Shown piece after piece: positions 25,624 through 35,516 of a DNA stretch of 64,000 bases. Both the position numbers and the translations under genes were made by a program. The stretch's first letter is position 1. Each line of letters opens with the position of its first letter. Under the pieces are notes generated by a model that had not been told where the DNA came from, did no database searches, and saw nothing but the letters and a program-made list of their open reading frames with translations. This stretch comes from Vibrio coralliilyticus ATCC BAA-450 (GTDB taxonomy: Bacteria; Pseudomonadota; Gammaproteobacteria; Enterobacterales; Vibrionaceae): contig NZ_ACZN01000016.1 in assembly GCF_000176135.1 (NCBI RefSeq), positions 806,001-870,000 of the forward strand. Reading direction: 5' to 3'.

Positions 25624-26508
25624 AACTTTGGAAGTCGGCTGGCGCCCTAAGGCGTCGCTGATTTCCCATCCAGCCTGAGCGAGACGGTTTAGATCTACGC
25701 CTGTTTCAATCCCTAAACCTTGGCAAAGGTAAACCACATCTTCTGTCGCTACGTTACCAGAAGCGCCTGCGGCATAAGGGCACCCCCCTAAACCTGCTAC
25801 GCTGCTATCTACAACACGTACGCCCATTTGAAGGGCTTGGTATATATTGGCAAGCGCTTGTCCCCAAGTGTCATGGAAATGAACAGCGACCTGTTGTGAA
25901 GGCACTCGCTCAAAAACCGCGTTGAGCATGTTCGCAACTCGTACTGGCGTACCCGTGCCAATTGTGTCTCCAAGAGAAACTTCATAGCAACCAAGATCAA
26001 GCAGTGCTTGAGCAACCTTGGCGACCTGACTGGGCTCAGTTGGGCCGTCATAAGGGCAATCGACGATGCAGGATAAGTACCCTCTAACCGGAATGCCTTT
26101 GTCTTTTGCTAGAGCCACCACTGGGTGAAATCTTTCCAGGCTTTCTTCAATAGAACAGTTGATGTTTTTCTGGCAAAAGCCTTCTGAAGAGGATGTGAAT
26201 ACCGCGACTTCGTTAGCGTTGGCGTCGAGTGCCTGCTCAAACCCTCTTATGTTGGGTGTTAAAGCGGCGTACGTAACATTCGGCGCGCGAGTAATTTTGG
26301 ACATGACTTCTAACGAGTCCGCCATTTGTGGCACCCACTTTGGTGAGACGAACGATCCGGCTTCGATGTGGTTGAGCCCACAGGAAGAGAGTTGATTGAT
26401 CAGCGCGACTTTTGCCTCGGTTGAAACGGCTTGCTCATTTTGCAAACCGTCGCGAGGACCTACTTCAACTATCTTGACTGACTCTGGTAGTAACGAGGTC
26501 GTCGTCAT
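25603..26508 (-). CDS. mvaB: Hydroxymethylglutaryl-CoA lyase
   Basis: Splits 3-hydroxy-3-methylglutaryl-CoA to acetyl-CoA and acetoacetate, the last step of leucine catabolism (LiuE). 301 residues; VKIVEVGPRDGLQNEQ holds the catalytic Arg-Asp, and GLGGCPYAAGASGNVATED the catalytic cysteine loop. The ATG overlaps the liuC stop by four bases (ATGA). In most liu clusters the biotin-carboxylase subunit gene lies between these two; it is absent here. Confidence 0.93.
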   Translation of the reverse strand: MTTTSLLPESVKIVEVGPRDGLQNEQAVSTEAKVALINQLSSCGLNHIEAGSFVSPKWVPQMADSLEVMSKITRAPNVTYAALTPNIRGFEQALDANANEVAVFTSSSEGFCQKNINCSIEESLERFHPVVALAKDKGIPVRGYLSCIVDCPYDGPTEPSQVAKVAQALLDLGCYEVSLGDTIGTGTPVRVANMLNAVFERVPSQQVAVHFHDTWGQALANIYQALQMGVRVVDSSVAGLGGCPYAAGASGNVATEDVVYLCQGLGIETGVDLNRLAQAGWEISDALGRQPTSKVSLALRS

Positions 26509-27317
26509 TCACGGCCTCCCATTGCCCAATTTGGTGGTCGCTTATCAAAGAAAGCTCTAAGACCTTCTTGCCCTTGCTCAGACACCCTGACTCTTGCGAT
26601 TAATTGACTGGTGTACTCAATTAAAGCATCGTCAAGTGCCTGAGAATCACATTCTCGAATCAGAGCTTTGGTTTGCGTAAGCGCAGCAGGGCTATTAAGC
26701 TGCAACTGATTTACCATTTCAGTGACGGCTTTCTCCAGTTCGCTGGCTTCAACAGCTTCATGAATCAAACCAATCTCAAGCGCTTTGTTAGCGTCAAAAC
26801 GTTCAGCAGTCAGCATGTAACGCCTAGACTGGCGAGCACCAATCGCGCGGTTCACATAGGGCCCGATGGTCGCTGGAACCAGCCCTAGCTTTACTTCGCT
26901 GAAGCAGAACAAGGCGCTATGATCAGCAATCGCGACATCACAGCAGCAGATGAGCCCCAGAGCCCCACCAAACGCACAGCCATGAACAACAGCGAGAGTA
27001 GGGTGAGGGAAGTTATCCAAACAGCGCATCAACTGAGCAAGTCTTGACGCATCTTCCTGATTTTCCTGTTCGCTTTTATCTGCCATTGACTGCATCCAGC
27101 CAAGATCAGCGCCTGCAGAAAAGTGTTTTCCGTTACCACGTAACACTAAGCATCTAACGTCCAACCGCTGTGCCAGTGAGTTAATCGATTCTATCAACTG
27201 TTCGATAACCTGCGCGTTGAACGCATTGTGCTTATCTGGCCGGTTAAGTGACAGACTGGCAACGCCGAACGTATCGACGCTGCAAGTGAGATAGTTGGTA
27301 TCTTTCAGAGTGGTCAT
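26505..27317 (-). CDS. liuC: Methylglutaconyl-CoA hydratase (enoyl-CoA hydratase family)
   Basis: 270 residues, crotonase fold. The oxyanion-hole segments LRGNGKHFSAGADLGWM and HGCAFGGALGLICCCDVAIA are visible. By position in the liu operon it hydrates 3-methylglutaconyl-CoA to HMG-CoA. It begins nine bases after the MCC beta gene and is coupled to mvaB by an ATGA overlap. The C-terminus (PPNWAMGGRE) is slightly longer than the usual ending at PPNW, which could reflect the junction created by loss of the next gene. Confidence 0.88.
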   Translation of the reverse strand: MTTLKDTNYLTCSVDTFGVASLSLNRPDKHNAFNAQVIEQLIESINSLAQRLDVRCLVLRGNGKHFSAGADLGWMQSMADKSEQENQEDASRLAQLMRCLDNFPHPTLAVVHGCAFGGALGLICCCDVAIADHSALFCFSEVKLGLVPATIGPYVNRAIGARQSRRYMLTAERFDANKALEIGLIHEAVEASELEKAVTEMVNQLQLNSPAALTQTKALIRECDSQALDDALIEYTSQLIARVRVSEQGQEGLRAFFDKRPPNWAMGGRE

Positions 27318-27326
27318 GTCAGGCTC

Positions 27327-28931
27327 CTACATTCTAAAGATACCGAAATGGCTATCTGGCATCGGAGCATGTTCTGTCGCGGTGAGCGCTTGGGCGAGAA
27401 CATGTCGGGTTTCTTTCGGATCGATGATGCCATCATCCCAGAGGTGAGCACTTGCGTAGTATGGATGGCCTTGTTCTTCATACTGATCAACGATGGTTTG
27501 CCTGAACTGGCCTTCTTCCACCTCTGACCAAGGTTCGCCTTGGCGTTTCAGGACCTCACGTTTCACTTGCGTTAGTACGCCAGCGGCTTGTTCGCCGCCC
27601 ATTACTGAGATGCGAGCGTTAGGCCACATCCACATCATCGTTGGCTCGTAAGCGCGCCCACACATACCGTAGTTGCCCGCTCCGTATGAGCCGCCAATGA
27701 TGATGGTGAATTTAGGCACATCAGCACAAGCCACTGCCATGACGAGTTTGGCGCCATGTTTGGCTATGCCACCTTCCTCAACTTTTTTTCCGACCATGAA
27801 CCCCGTAATGTTCTGTAGGAACAGCAATGGAATTTTTCGCTTAGCACACAGTTCGATAAAGTGGGCGCCTTTCTGGGCTGACTCCGCAAACAAGATGCCG
27901 TTGTTGGCGACAATACCAATCAGTTTGCCCTCGATACGAGCAAAGCCACACACTAGTGTTGTGCCAAACAGGGCTTTAAATTCATCGAAATCGGAATCAT
28001 CAACAATGCGCGCAATCACTTCTCTCACGTCGAAAGACAAGCGCAGATCGGCATTGACGATACCGTAGATATCTTCAGCGGGTAGACGTGGTGGCAACAC
28101 CTTTTCCGTCTGCGGTATTACTGGCTCTTGGTTGCTGCTTGCAAGTGCTTCTCTTGCCATATGGAAAGCTTGTTGCTCGTTTTCCGCGTAGTAGTCTGCA
28201 ACCCCTGATTTACGGCAGTGAACATCCGCACCGCCAAGTTCCTCGTCCGTCACGATTTCACCTGTGGCCGCTTTAACTAAAGGAGGCCCGGCAAGGAAAA
28301 TGGTGCCTTGTTTTTTCACGATAACAGAAACATCTGCCATCGCAGGAATATAAGCGCCACCCGCGGTACAAGGCCCAAGAACAACCGCTATTTGTGGTAT
28401 GCCTTTGGCGGACATGCGTGCTTGATTAAAGAAAATACGTCCGAAATGGTCTTTGTCTGGGAACACCTCAGCTTGGTGAGGTAAGTTCGCACCGCCCGAG
28501 TCGACCAGATAAACACATGGCAAGTGGCAGCGTTCAGCGATTTCTTGTGCTCTGAGGTGTTTTTTGACTGTCAGTGGGTAGTAGGTACCGCCTTTGACTG
28601 ATGGGTCGTTGGCGAGCACCATACAGGTAACCCCTTTTATTTTGCCGATACCTGCAACGACACCTGCACAAGGGATTGATTCTTCATAAACATTCCATGC
28701 TGCGAACTGACCGACTTCTAAAAAGTCTGAACCTTGATCAAGCAGAAGATCAATACGTTCGCGTACCGGAAGTTTGCCTTTCTTTCGCTGTCTTTCGACA
28801 GCCCTAGCGCCACCACCTTGTTTGATGGATTCAACATCTGCGTTCAATTTTTCGACCAGTCCACTCATTGCTTGCTGATTTTTAGTGAACAGGGGAGAGT
28901 CGGTTTTGATTTTAGTTTTTATGATTGCCAT
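27327..28931 (-). CDS. liuB: Methylcrotonyl-CoA carboxylase beta (carboxyltransferase) subunit
   Basis: 534 residues. The carboxyltransferase moves CO2 from carboxybiotin to 3-methylcrotonyl-CoA. Recognisable segments are [38 protein letters not shown] and [24 protein letters not shown] precedes the ATG at 28931, and the longer frame to 29015 overlaps liuA. Its obligate partner, the biotin carboxylase/biotin-carrier alpha subunit (liuD), is not found in this operon or window, so function depends on an alpha subunit elsewhere. Confidence 0.93.
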   Translation of the reverse strand: MAIIKTKIKTDSPLFTKNQQAMSGLVEKLNADVESIKQGGGARAVERQRKKGKLPVRERIDLLLDQGSDFLEVGQFAAWNVYEESIPCAGVVAGIGKIKGVTCMVLANDPSVKGGTYYPLTVKKHLRAQEIAERCHLPCVYLVDSGGANLPHQAEVFPDKDHFGRIFFNQARMSAKGIPQIAVVLGPCTAGGAYIPAMADVSVIVKKQGTIFLAGPPLVKAATGEIVTDEELGGADVHCRKSGVADYYAENEQQAFHMAREALASSNQEPVIPQTEKVLPPRLPAEDIYGIVNADLRLSFDVREVIARIVDDSDFDEFKALFGTTLVCGFARIEGKLIGIVANNGILFAESAQKGAHFIELCAKRKIPLLFLQNITGFMVGKKVEEGGIAKHGAKLVMAVACADVPKFTIIIGGSYGAGNYGMCGRAYEPTMMWMWPNARISVMGGEQAAGVLTQVKREVLKRQGEPWSEVEEGQFRQTIVDQYEEQGHPYYASAHLWDDGIIDPKETRHVLAQALTATEHAPMPDSHFGIFRM

Positions 28932-28941
28932 AACATCCTCG

Positions 28942-30111
28942 TTAGCGTGACTCTTCAAACAGTTCACGCCCGATAAGCATCCTGCGAATTTCGGAAGTAC
29001 CCGCGCCAATTTCATAGAGTTTGGCGTCTCTTAATAAACGACCTGCAGGGAATTCATTGATATATCCATTACCGCCTAGCAGCTGGATGGCATCGAGTGC
29101 AAGCTGTGTTGCTAATTCGGCACTGTAAAGAATCGCGCCAGCGGCATCTTTTCTTGTTGTTTCACCGCGGTCACAGGCAGCGGCAACGGTATAGACATAA
29201 GCGCGTGCCGCGTTGGCACGGGTGTACATATCCGCCACCTTGGCTTGAACTAACTGGAACTCACCAATGGACTGGCCAAATTGCTTACGGTCATGAACGT
29301 AAGGCACAACAAGGTCTAAGCAAGCCTGCATGATACCCAGTGGGCCAGCAGCCAGTACCACGCGCTCGTAATCTAAGCCACTCATTAAGACTTTGACGCC
29401 TTGGTTTACTTCACCAAGTACGTTTTCAACGGGTACTTTGCAGTTGTTGAAAACCAGCTCACAGGTGTTCGAGCCTCGCATACCGAGTTTGTCGAGCTTT
29501 TGAGCGTGACTGAATCCTTCAAAATCACGTTCGATGATGAAAGCGGTGATACCTCGTGAAGCCGCGCTAGGGTCGGTTTTGGCATAAACGACGAGTACGT
29601 CTGCATCAGGGCCGTTGGTGATCCACATTTTGGTGCCATTCAGCACATAATGATCACCGCTTAATTCGGCTTTGAGCTGCATGCTTACAACGTCTGAACC
29701 TGCATTGGGTTCACTCATTGCTAGCGCACCAATGTAGGAGCCATCAATTAATTTGGGTAGGTATTTTTCTCGTTGCTCAGCGTTTCCGTTACGGAAAATC
29801 TGATTCACACATAGGTTAGAATGAGCACCGTAACTAAGTGCTACAGAAGCAGACGCACGGCTTATCTCTTCCATGGCTACCACGTGTGCTAAATAGCCCA
29901 TTGCAGCGCCACCATATTGTTCGTCTATGGTCACGCCAAGCAAGCCCATTTCACCCATCAATGACCACAAGTGGTTCGGGAATTGATTTTCCTCGTCCAC
30001 TTTGGCCGCGATAGGTGCAATGTGCTCGCGGGCAAAAGCATTCACGTGTTCCCGCAACATGTTCACAGACTCATCGAGCCCAAAGTTGAGGGGGGTGTAC
30101 TGAGATATCAT
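28942..30111 (-). CDS. liuA: Isovaleryl-CoA dehydrogenase
   Basis: Oxidises isovaleryl-CoA to 3-methylcrotonyl-CoA, passing electrons to ETF. 389 residues with acyl-CoA dehydrogenase signatures [18 protein letters not shown] and [20 protein letters not shown]. The Glu in [12 protein letters not shown] matches the position of the catalytic base specific to isovaleryl-CoA dehydrogenase (E254 in the human enzyme), which supports the assignment over other acyl-CoA dehydrogenases. First structural gene after the regulator liuR (70-base gap). Confidence 0.92.
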   Translation of the reverse strand: MISQYTPLNFGLDESVNMLREHVNAFAREHIAPIAAKVDEENQFPNHLWSLMGEMGLLGVTIDEQYGGAAMGYLAHVVAMEEISRASASVALSYGAHSNLCVNQIFRNGNAEQREKYLPKLIDGSYIGALAMSEPNAGSDVVSMQLKAELSGDHYVLNGTKMWITNGPDADVLVVYAKTDPSAASRGITAFIIERDFEGFSHAQKLDKLGMRGSNTCELVFNNCKVPVENVLGEVNQGVKVLMSGLDYERVVLAAGPLGIMQACLDLVVPYVHDRKQFGQSIGEFQLVQAKVADMYTRANAARAYVYTVAAACDRGETTRKDAAGAILYSAELATQLALDAIQLLGGNGYINEFPAGRLLRDAKLYEIGAGTSEIRRMLIGRELFEESR

Positions 30112-30180
30112 ATCGCCTCCGATTCAGCGGTTTTTGCTGGTTACGATCCCTGGCGGATTAATGATGTCTCGAGAAGCGCT

Positions 30181-30558
30181 TTAGCTGGCTTTTGAACGCT
30201 GCAACGCTTCTTCACATCGCTGGCGAGCGGTATTCAAATCGTCAAGGACAATGGTGATGTCCTCAAGTTGACGTTTGAGTACAGCTTCCTTCTCATCAAT
30301 GATTTTGAGCATCTTAATCAACTGGGTATCTATTTGATTAGTATCGTAAAGCTCTAACAAGTCGCGTATCTCGGCCAATGAAAAACCAAGTCGCTTCCCT
30401 CGTAAAATCAACTTAAGACGAACCCTGTCTCTACGCTGATAAATCCGCATACTGCCTTTGCGCTCAGGTTGAATTAGGCCCATATCTTCGTAAAAGCGGA
30501 TACTTCTTGTTGTGATATCAAACTCTTTAGCGAGCTCGCTGATTTTGTATGTTTCCAC
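30181..30558 (-). CDS. liuR: MerR-family regulator of branched-chain catabolism
   Basis: 125 residues from the GTG at 30558; GGGGAG lies nine bases upstream, and homology begins at ETYKISELAKEFDITTRSIR, while the longer frame to 30606 adds unlike sequence. It contains the MerR winged helix (YKISELAKEFDITTRSIRFY) and a dimerisation coiled coil (about 85-118). In gammaproteobacteria LiuR controls liu genes through palindromes like the ones found at 30648 and 40692. It heads the minus-strand operon and faces the thiolase operon. Confidence 0.88.
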   Translation of the reverse strand: METYKISELAKEFDITTRSIRFYEDMGLIQPERKGSMRIYQRRDRVRLKLILRGKRLGFSLAEIRDLLELYDTNQIDTQLIKMLKIIDEKEAVLKRQLEDITIVLDDLNTARQRCEEALQRSKAS

Positions 30559-30647
30559 CAGATGAAACTCCCCAACTGCTAGGTGATAGACAATCACACT
30601 TTCCACTACGACGGTAAAAAAGATTTTACAGGTTGTGAATGTGTTTC

Positions 30648-30663
30648 TTTACGTTAACGTAAA
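30648..30663. promoter_or_regulatory. LiuR-type operator, perfect palindrome
   Basis: TTTACGTTAACGTAAA is an exact 16-bp palindrome in the liuR/thiolase gap, 90 bases upstream of the liuR start and 150 upstream of the thiolase start. Motifs of the form TTTACGT...ACGTAAA are the known LiuR recognition type. Confidence 0.72.
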
Positions 30664-30676
30664 TGTTAGTGCTATG

Positions 30677-30690
30677 CTTACGTAAACGTC
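30677..30690. promoter_or_regulatory. Second, imperfect LiuR-type site
   Basis: CTTACGTAAACGTC matches the same core (TTACGT then AAACGT) with the centre 28 bases downstream of the perfect palindrome. It lies nearer the thiolase operon, which suggests the regulator controls both directions. Confidence 0.55.
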
Positions 30691-30812
30691 AAGAAAATAA
30701 CCGTGCAAAAAACAAATGGCTTTGAAAAGTGAAAGCGGCGTCGTGAATTAAGCTGCTTTGTGGTCGCTGAGGTAGTAAAGCCGTTACTCAACAATCTTGT
30801 GAGGAGCAGGCA

Positions 30813-32024
30813 ATGCAAGAGAAAGAGATTTGGATAGTTGCAGCGAAGAGAACGCCAATGGGGCGTTTTCAGGGCATGCTTTCTGAATATTCTTCACCCA
30901 AGCTAGGGGCGGTCGCGATAAAGGCGGCAATGGAAGAGCAATCTTTATCGCCAGATTTAGTCGATGAAGTGTATATGGGCTGTGTGTTGCCCGCAGGTTG
31001 TGGGCAAGCGCCAGCGAGACAAGCGGCTCTAGGGGCTGATTTACCGAAAGCGGTAGGTTGTACGACCATCAATAAAGTTTGTGGCTCCGGTATGAAAGCG
31101 GTGATGCTGGCAAACGACCTTATTCGAGCGGGCAGTGCCAATTGCATTGTTGCTGGAGGTATGGAGAGCATGACTAATGCGCCGTATCTGCTTAAAGAGT
31201 CACGCTCTGGGATGCGCATGGGTCACAAATCGACCTACGATCATATGTTCTTAGATGGTCTGCAGGATGCGTATGAAGGTGAACTCATGGGCGTCTTCGG
31301 TCAGCAAATTGCCGATAAGCTTGAATTTACCCGAGAGCAAATGGATGAGTGGGCAACCTTGTCGGTGAACCGAGCGATTGAAGCACAGCAGCAGGATTTG
31401 TTTGCCGATGAAATCGTCCCTGTTACCCTCAAGAAAGATCCTCCGCTTGATTATGATGAGCAACCACGCTCAATCAAGCCCGAAAAAATACCTCAGTTAA
31501 GGCCCGCATTCGCCAAAGATGGCTCTATTACTGCGGCCAACTCCAGCGCAATATCCGACGGGGCTGCCGCTCTTGTGGTTATGGACGCTCAGACGGCTAA
31601 GCAACAGGGTTTGGAACCACTGGCCATTATCAAAGGTCATGCAACGCATGCCCGAATTCCAGCTGAATTCACATTAGCACCTGTTTACGCCATTGAGCAG
31701 CTTCTATCGCAGTTAGATTGGGCGGTGGACGAAGTGGATTTATGGGAAATCAACGAAGCTTTTGCTGTGGTGACGCAGATAGCGGTTAAACAGCTCAGCC
31801 TCGATAGCGAGAAAGTTAACGTGAAAGGCGGTGCGTGCGCATTAGGCCATCCCATTGGTGCCAGTGGTGCAAGGATTCTTGTCACGCTGATTCATAGCCT
31901 TCGTCAGTTGCAGGCTTTGGGCACAGATGGCAATCAGAACAACAAACGCGTGGTGCGAGGTGTTGCATCACTCTGTATTGGTGGCGGTGAAGCAACCGCA
32001 ATGGGTATTGAGATCCCACTATAA
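30813..32024 (+). CDS. Acetyl-CoA acetyltransferase (thiolase)
   Basis: 403 residues. The nucleophile C90 is in [18 protein letters not shown], the catalytic His is in [13 protein letters not shown], and the second Cys is in [20 protein letters not shown] is also present. It cleaves acetoacetyl-CoA or 2-methylacetoacetyl-CoA to acetyl-CoA and acyl-CoA, closing leucine or isoleucine breakdown. Preceded by GAGGAG and followed after 17 bases by the semialdehyde dehydrogenase; it heads the plus-strand mms operon, downstream of LiuR-type sites. The C-terminal region carries a small insertion ([10 protein letters not shown]). Confidence 0.92.
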   Translation: MQEKEIWIVAAKRTPMGRFQGMLSEYSSPKLGAVAIKAAMEEQSLSPDLVDEVYMGCVLPAGCGQAPARQAALGADLPKAVGCTTINKVCGSGMKAVMLANDLIRAGSANCIVAGGMESMTNAPYLLKESRSGMRMGHKSTYDHMFLDGLQDAYEGELMGVFGQQIADKLEFTREQMDEWATLSVNRAIEAQQQDLFADEIVPVTLKKDPPLDYDEQPRSIKPEKIPQLRPAFAKDGSITAANSSAISDGAAALVVMDAQTAKQQGLEPLAIIKGHATHARIPAEFTLAPVYAIEQLLSQLDWAVDEVDLWEINEAFAVVTQIAVKQLSLDSEKVNVKGGACALGHPIGASGARILVTLIHSLRQLQALGTDGNQNNKRVVRGVASLCIGGGEATAMGIEIPL

Positions 32025-32041
32025 AAGAAAAGGACATCATT

Positions 32042-33535
32042 ATGACTCAGTCAGTTCCCTTATTTATTGGCGGTGAGTTCTGCCAGTCACAGACCAATGA
32101 ATGGGTCGAGGTGACCAACCCGGCAACCAGTGAAGTGATTGCCAAACTTCCTTGTGCGACCGAGCAAGAAATGGAGCAAGCGATTCAAAATGCCGATGAA
32201 GTGTTTAAATCTTGGAAGGAAGTTGCGGTATCGGAGCGAGCTCGCTTGATGTTGCGTTATCAGCACTTACTTAAAGAACACCATGATGAGCTAGCGGAGC
32301 TTCTTTCAAAAGAGACCGGAAAAATCACCATTGATGCGAAAGGTGACGTCTGGCGAGGTATTGAAGTGGTTGAACAAGCTGCAAACATCGCAAGCAACAT
32401 GATGGGCGAAACCGTCGAGAATGTTGCGACAGAAATTGATACTTACTCGATGATTCAACCGCTGGGGGTATGCTGTGGTATTACACCGTTTAACTTCCCA
32501 GCCATGATTCCCTTGTGGATGTTCCCACTGGCAATCGCCGCAGGGAATACCTTTGTTCTTAAACCTTCTGAGCAAGTACCGCTTACTGCGATGCGTTTGG
32601 CTGAGCTATTTGAACAGGCTGGCGCGCCAAAAGGCGTTCTTCAGGTTGTTCATGGCCGTAAGAATCAGGTCGATAAACTGCTCGTTCATCCTTTGATTCG
32701 TGCTGTGTCATTCGTAGGCTCTGTGCCAGTTGCTCAGTACATCTATCAGACGGGCACCAACTTCAATAAACGTGTTCAGGCGTTTGCTGGTGCGAAAAAC
32801 CATATGGTTGTGATGCCAGACGCCAATAAAGCGCAGGTGATAAATAACTTAGTTGGAAGCTCAGTTGGCGCGGCTGGGCAACGATGTATGGCTATTTCAG
32901 TTGCGGTGTTCGTTGGAAGTTCGAAAGAGTGGGTCGATGATCTAAAAACTGAAATGGCGAAGATGACTCCGGGGGCATGGGATGATGGCAACGCGGCGTA
33001 CGGGCCATTGATCAGTAAAGAAGCTAAGAATCGTGTAGTGAGTTTGATTGAAGAAGGCAAAGCGCAAGGGGCTGTGTGTGAACTAGACGGTACTCAGTGC
33101 CATGTTGAAGGTATGTCGGAAGGTAACTGGCTGGGCCCGACCTTGTTCACAGGTGTAACGACTGATATGTCGGTCTATGAGCAGGAAATCTTTGGTCCTG
33201 TTTTAGTTTGCCTGGAAGTCGAGACGCTAGAAGAGGCGATTGAACTGATCAATAACAACCCATACGGCAACGGAACATCGATCTTCACTGCAAACGGTGC
33301 GGCTGCACGTAAATACCAACACGAAATTCAGGTTGGTCAGGTGGGTATCAATGTCCCGATTCCAGTGCCTTTGCCGTTTTTCTCATTCACTGGATGGCGT
33401 GGCAGCTTCTATGGCGACCTGCACGCTTATGGCAAGCAGGCAGTTCGATTCTATACCGAAACCAAAACCGTTACATCGCGCTGGTTTGATGATGATATCC
33501 CAACAGGGCCAAACTTAACCATTCAACTGCGATAA
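32042..33535 (+). CDS. mmsA: Methylmalonate-semialdehyde dehydrogenase (CoA-acylating)
   Basis: 497 residues of the aldehyde dehydrogenase family. The nucleophilic Cys is in [17 protein letters not shown] and the cofactor loop in [15 protein letters not shown]. MmsA converts methylmalonate semialdehyde to propionyl-CoA in valine breakdown. The C-terminal [20 protein letters not shown] is characteristic of MmsA. Starts 17 bases after the thiolase stop. Confidence 0.93.
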   Translation: MTQSVPLFIGGEFCQSQTNEWVEVTNPATSEVIAKLPCATEQEMEQAIQNADEVFKSWKEVAVSERARLMLRYQHLLKEHHDELAELLSKETGKITIDAKGDVWRGIEVVEQAANIASNMMGETVENVATEIDTYSMIQPLGVCCGITPFNFPAMIPLWMFPLAIAAGNTFVLKPSEQVPLTAMRLAELFEQAGAPKGVLQVVHGRKNQVDKLLVHPLIRAVSFVGSVPVAQYIYQTGTNFNKRVQAFAGAKNHMVVMPDANKAQVINNLVGSSVGAAGQRCMAISVAVFVGSSKEWVDDLKTEMAKMTPGAWDDGNAAYGPLISKEAKNRVVSLIEEGKAQGAVCELDGTQCHVEGMSEGNWLGPTLFTGVTTDMSVYEQEIFGPVLVCLEVETLEEAIELINNNPYGNGTSIFTANGAAARKYQHEIQVGQVGINVPIPVPLPFFSFTGWRGSFYGDLHAYGKQAVRFYTETKTVTSRWFDDDIPTGPNLTIQLR

Positions 33536-33546
33536 GAGGAGGACAA

Positions 33547-34701
33547 ATGGATTTTGAACTTAATGAAGACCAACGTGCATTTGCTGAAACCGCTCAGCAG
33601 TTTGCGATGGATGAGTTAGCGCCGATGGCCGCAGAGTGGGATGAAAAGCAGCTGTTTCCAAAAGATGTACTTAAAGCTGCAGGTGAATTAGGTTTTCTCA
33701 GCCTGTATACGCCGGAAGATCAGGGGGGCTTGCAGCTGAGCCGTCTTGATTCCTCAATCATCTTCGAGCAACTGGCGATGGGGTGCACTTCCACCACAGC
33801 ATTCATGACCATTCACAACATGGTGACTTGGATGATTGCCAGTTTTGCAACTGAAGAAGCCAAAGAAGAGTTTTGTCCAAAACTGATCACTGGCGATTGG
33901 CTTGGTTCATATTGTTTAACTGAGCCGAACGCGGGCTCCGATGCCGCTTCATTGACAACCTCTGCGAAAAAGCAGGGGGATGAGTACATCATCAATGGCG
34001 GTAAAACCTTTATCTCCGGCGCTGGTGACACGGAAGTGTTAGTCGTGATGGCGCGTACAGGCGATAGCTCAGCAAAAGGTATTTCTGCTTTTGTCATTCC
34101 TGCGGATGCGGAAGGTATCAGCTACGGGCGTAAAGAACCCAAAATGGGGTGGAACAGCCAACCAACACGTGCCATCACGTTTGACAACGTTGTAGTACCT
34201 GAAAAGTACTTGTTAGGGAAAGAAGGGGAAGGCTTTACTTTCGCAATGAAAGGGCTAGATGGAGGGCGTATTAATATCGCGACTTGTTCAATAGGTACTG
34301 CGCAGCAGGCATTGAATGAGGTGATGCAATACGTCAAAGAGCGCAAACAGTTTGGTAAAGAACTGGCTCAGTTTCAGGGGCTACAGTTCAGGTTAGCTGA
34401 CATGGTGACTGAGCTGGTCGCGGCCAGACAAATGGTGCGTCTCGCAGCAAGCAAATTGGACAATCAGGACCCAGAAGCCACGGCATATTGTGCGATGGCA
34501 AAACGATTTGCAACCGATGTCGGTTTTAAGATTTGTGACCAGGCACTTCAGCTATACGGAGGCTACGGCTATATCAAAGAGTACCCGATGGAGCGTCATT
34601 TCCGCGATGTGCGTGTTCACCAGATCCTTGAAGGTACCAATGAAATCATGCGATTGATCATCGCGCGTCGAACGCTAGCTGAAGGCTCTCAACTACTCTA
34701 A
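33547..34701 (+). CDS. Acyl-CoA dehydrogenase, probable isobutyryl-CoA dehydrogenase
   Basis: 384 residues with signatures GSYCLTEPNAGSDAASL and QLYGGYGYIKEYPMERHFRD; the catalytic Glu is in QILEGTNEIMRLIIARR, as in short-chain acyl-CoA dehydrogenases. Position in the mms operon supports isobutyryl-CoA to methacrylyl-CoA in valine catabolism. It needs ETF as acceptor, and etfBA and etfQO lie about 7 kb away in the same window. GAGGAGG sits before the ATG. Confidence 0.88.
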   Translation: MDFELNEDQRAFAETAQQFAMDELAPMAAEWDEKQLFPKDVLKAAGELGFLSLYTPEDQGGLQLSRLDSSIIFEQLAMGCTSTTAFMTIHNMVTWMIASFATEEAKEEFCPKLITGDWLGSYCLTEPNAGSDAASLTTSAKKQGDEYIINGGKTFISGAGDTEVLVVMARTGDSSAKGISAFVIPADAEGISYGRKEPKMGWNSQPTRAITFDNVVVPEKYLLGKEGEGFTFAMKGLDGGRINIATCSIGTAQQALNEVMQYVKERKQFGKELAQFQGLQFRLADMVTELVAARQMVRLAASKLDNQDPEATAYCAMAKRFATDVGFKICDQALQLYGGYGYIKEYPMERHFRDVRVHQILEGTNEIMRLIIARRTLAEGSQLL

Positions 34702-34719
34702 TCGAAAGGATGCTCAACG

Positions 34720-35508
34720 ATGAATCATTCAGAAGGAAGTACCATTCAACATACGATTCGCAACCATGTCGCAGTCGTTACCATGAACAACCCTCCAGCG
34801 AATACGTGGACGGCACAAAGTCTGGCTCAATTGAAACAACTCGTCTTAGATCTTAATGAGAACAAAGACGTTTACGCCTTAGTCATTACCGGACAGGGTG
34901 AGAAGTTCTTCTCTGCCGGTGCTGATTTAAAATTGTTTGCAGATGGTGATAAATCTGTCGCGGTGGATATGTCGCGCTTGTTTGGTGAAGCATTTGAAAC
35001 CTTATCTGCATTCCGTGGTGTTTCCATTGCGGCCATTAATGGCTATGCGATGGGGGGCGGTCTGGAAGTGGCATTAGCTTGTGATATTCGAATTGCGGAA
35101 GAACAAGCGGTTATGGCGCTTCCAGAAGCCAAAGTTGGTCTATTGCCTTGTGCTGGTGGTACGCAAAACCTAACGGCGCTTGTTGGTGAAGGCTGGGCGA
35201 AACGCGTCATCTTGTGCGGTGAACAGCTTGATGCGGCAAAAGCACTTAACATCAAGCTGGTTGAAGAGGTTGTCAGCAAAGGGAATGCCCTTGATGCGGC
35301 AATTAGCCTTGCAGAAATGGTGGCAAATCAATCTCCGTCTTCGGTAACGGCTTGTAAATCATTGATACAAAACACAAGGACGAGCCCACTAGCACACGGT
35401 TTGATGAAGGAGCGTGAACTGTTTATTCAGTTGTTTGACACTCAAGATCAAACAGAAGGTGTCAACGCGTTCCTAGAAAAACGTCAACCTCAATGGAAAA
35501 ATGGCTAG
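34720..35508 (+). CDS. Enoyl-CoA hydratase, probable methacrylyl-CoA hydratase
   Basis: 262 residues, crotonase fold, with ITGQGEKFFSAGADLKLFAD and NGYAMGGGLEVALACDIRIA. The first Glu of the catalytic pair may lie in CDIRIAEEQAVMALPEAKVG. By neighbourhood it hydrates methacrylyl-CoA to 3-hydroxyisobutyryl-CoA; general enoyl-CoA hydratase activity cannot be excluded. Eight bases separate it from the hydrolase gene. Confidence 0.87.
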   Translation: MNHSEGSTIQHTIRNHVAVVTMNNPPANTWTAQSLAQLKQLVLDLNENKDVYALVITGQGEKFFSAGADLKLFADGDKSVAVDMSRLFGEAFETLSAFRGVSIAAINGYAMGGGLEVALACDIRIAEEQAVMALPEAKVGLLPCAGGTQNLTALVGEGWAKRVILCGEQLDAAKALNIKLVEEVVSKGNALDAAISLAEMVANQSPSSVTACKSLIQNTRTSPLAHGLMKERELFIQLFDTQDQTEGVNAFLEKRQPQWKNG

Positions 35509-35516
35509 GAGGCAAT

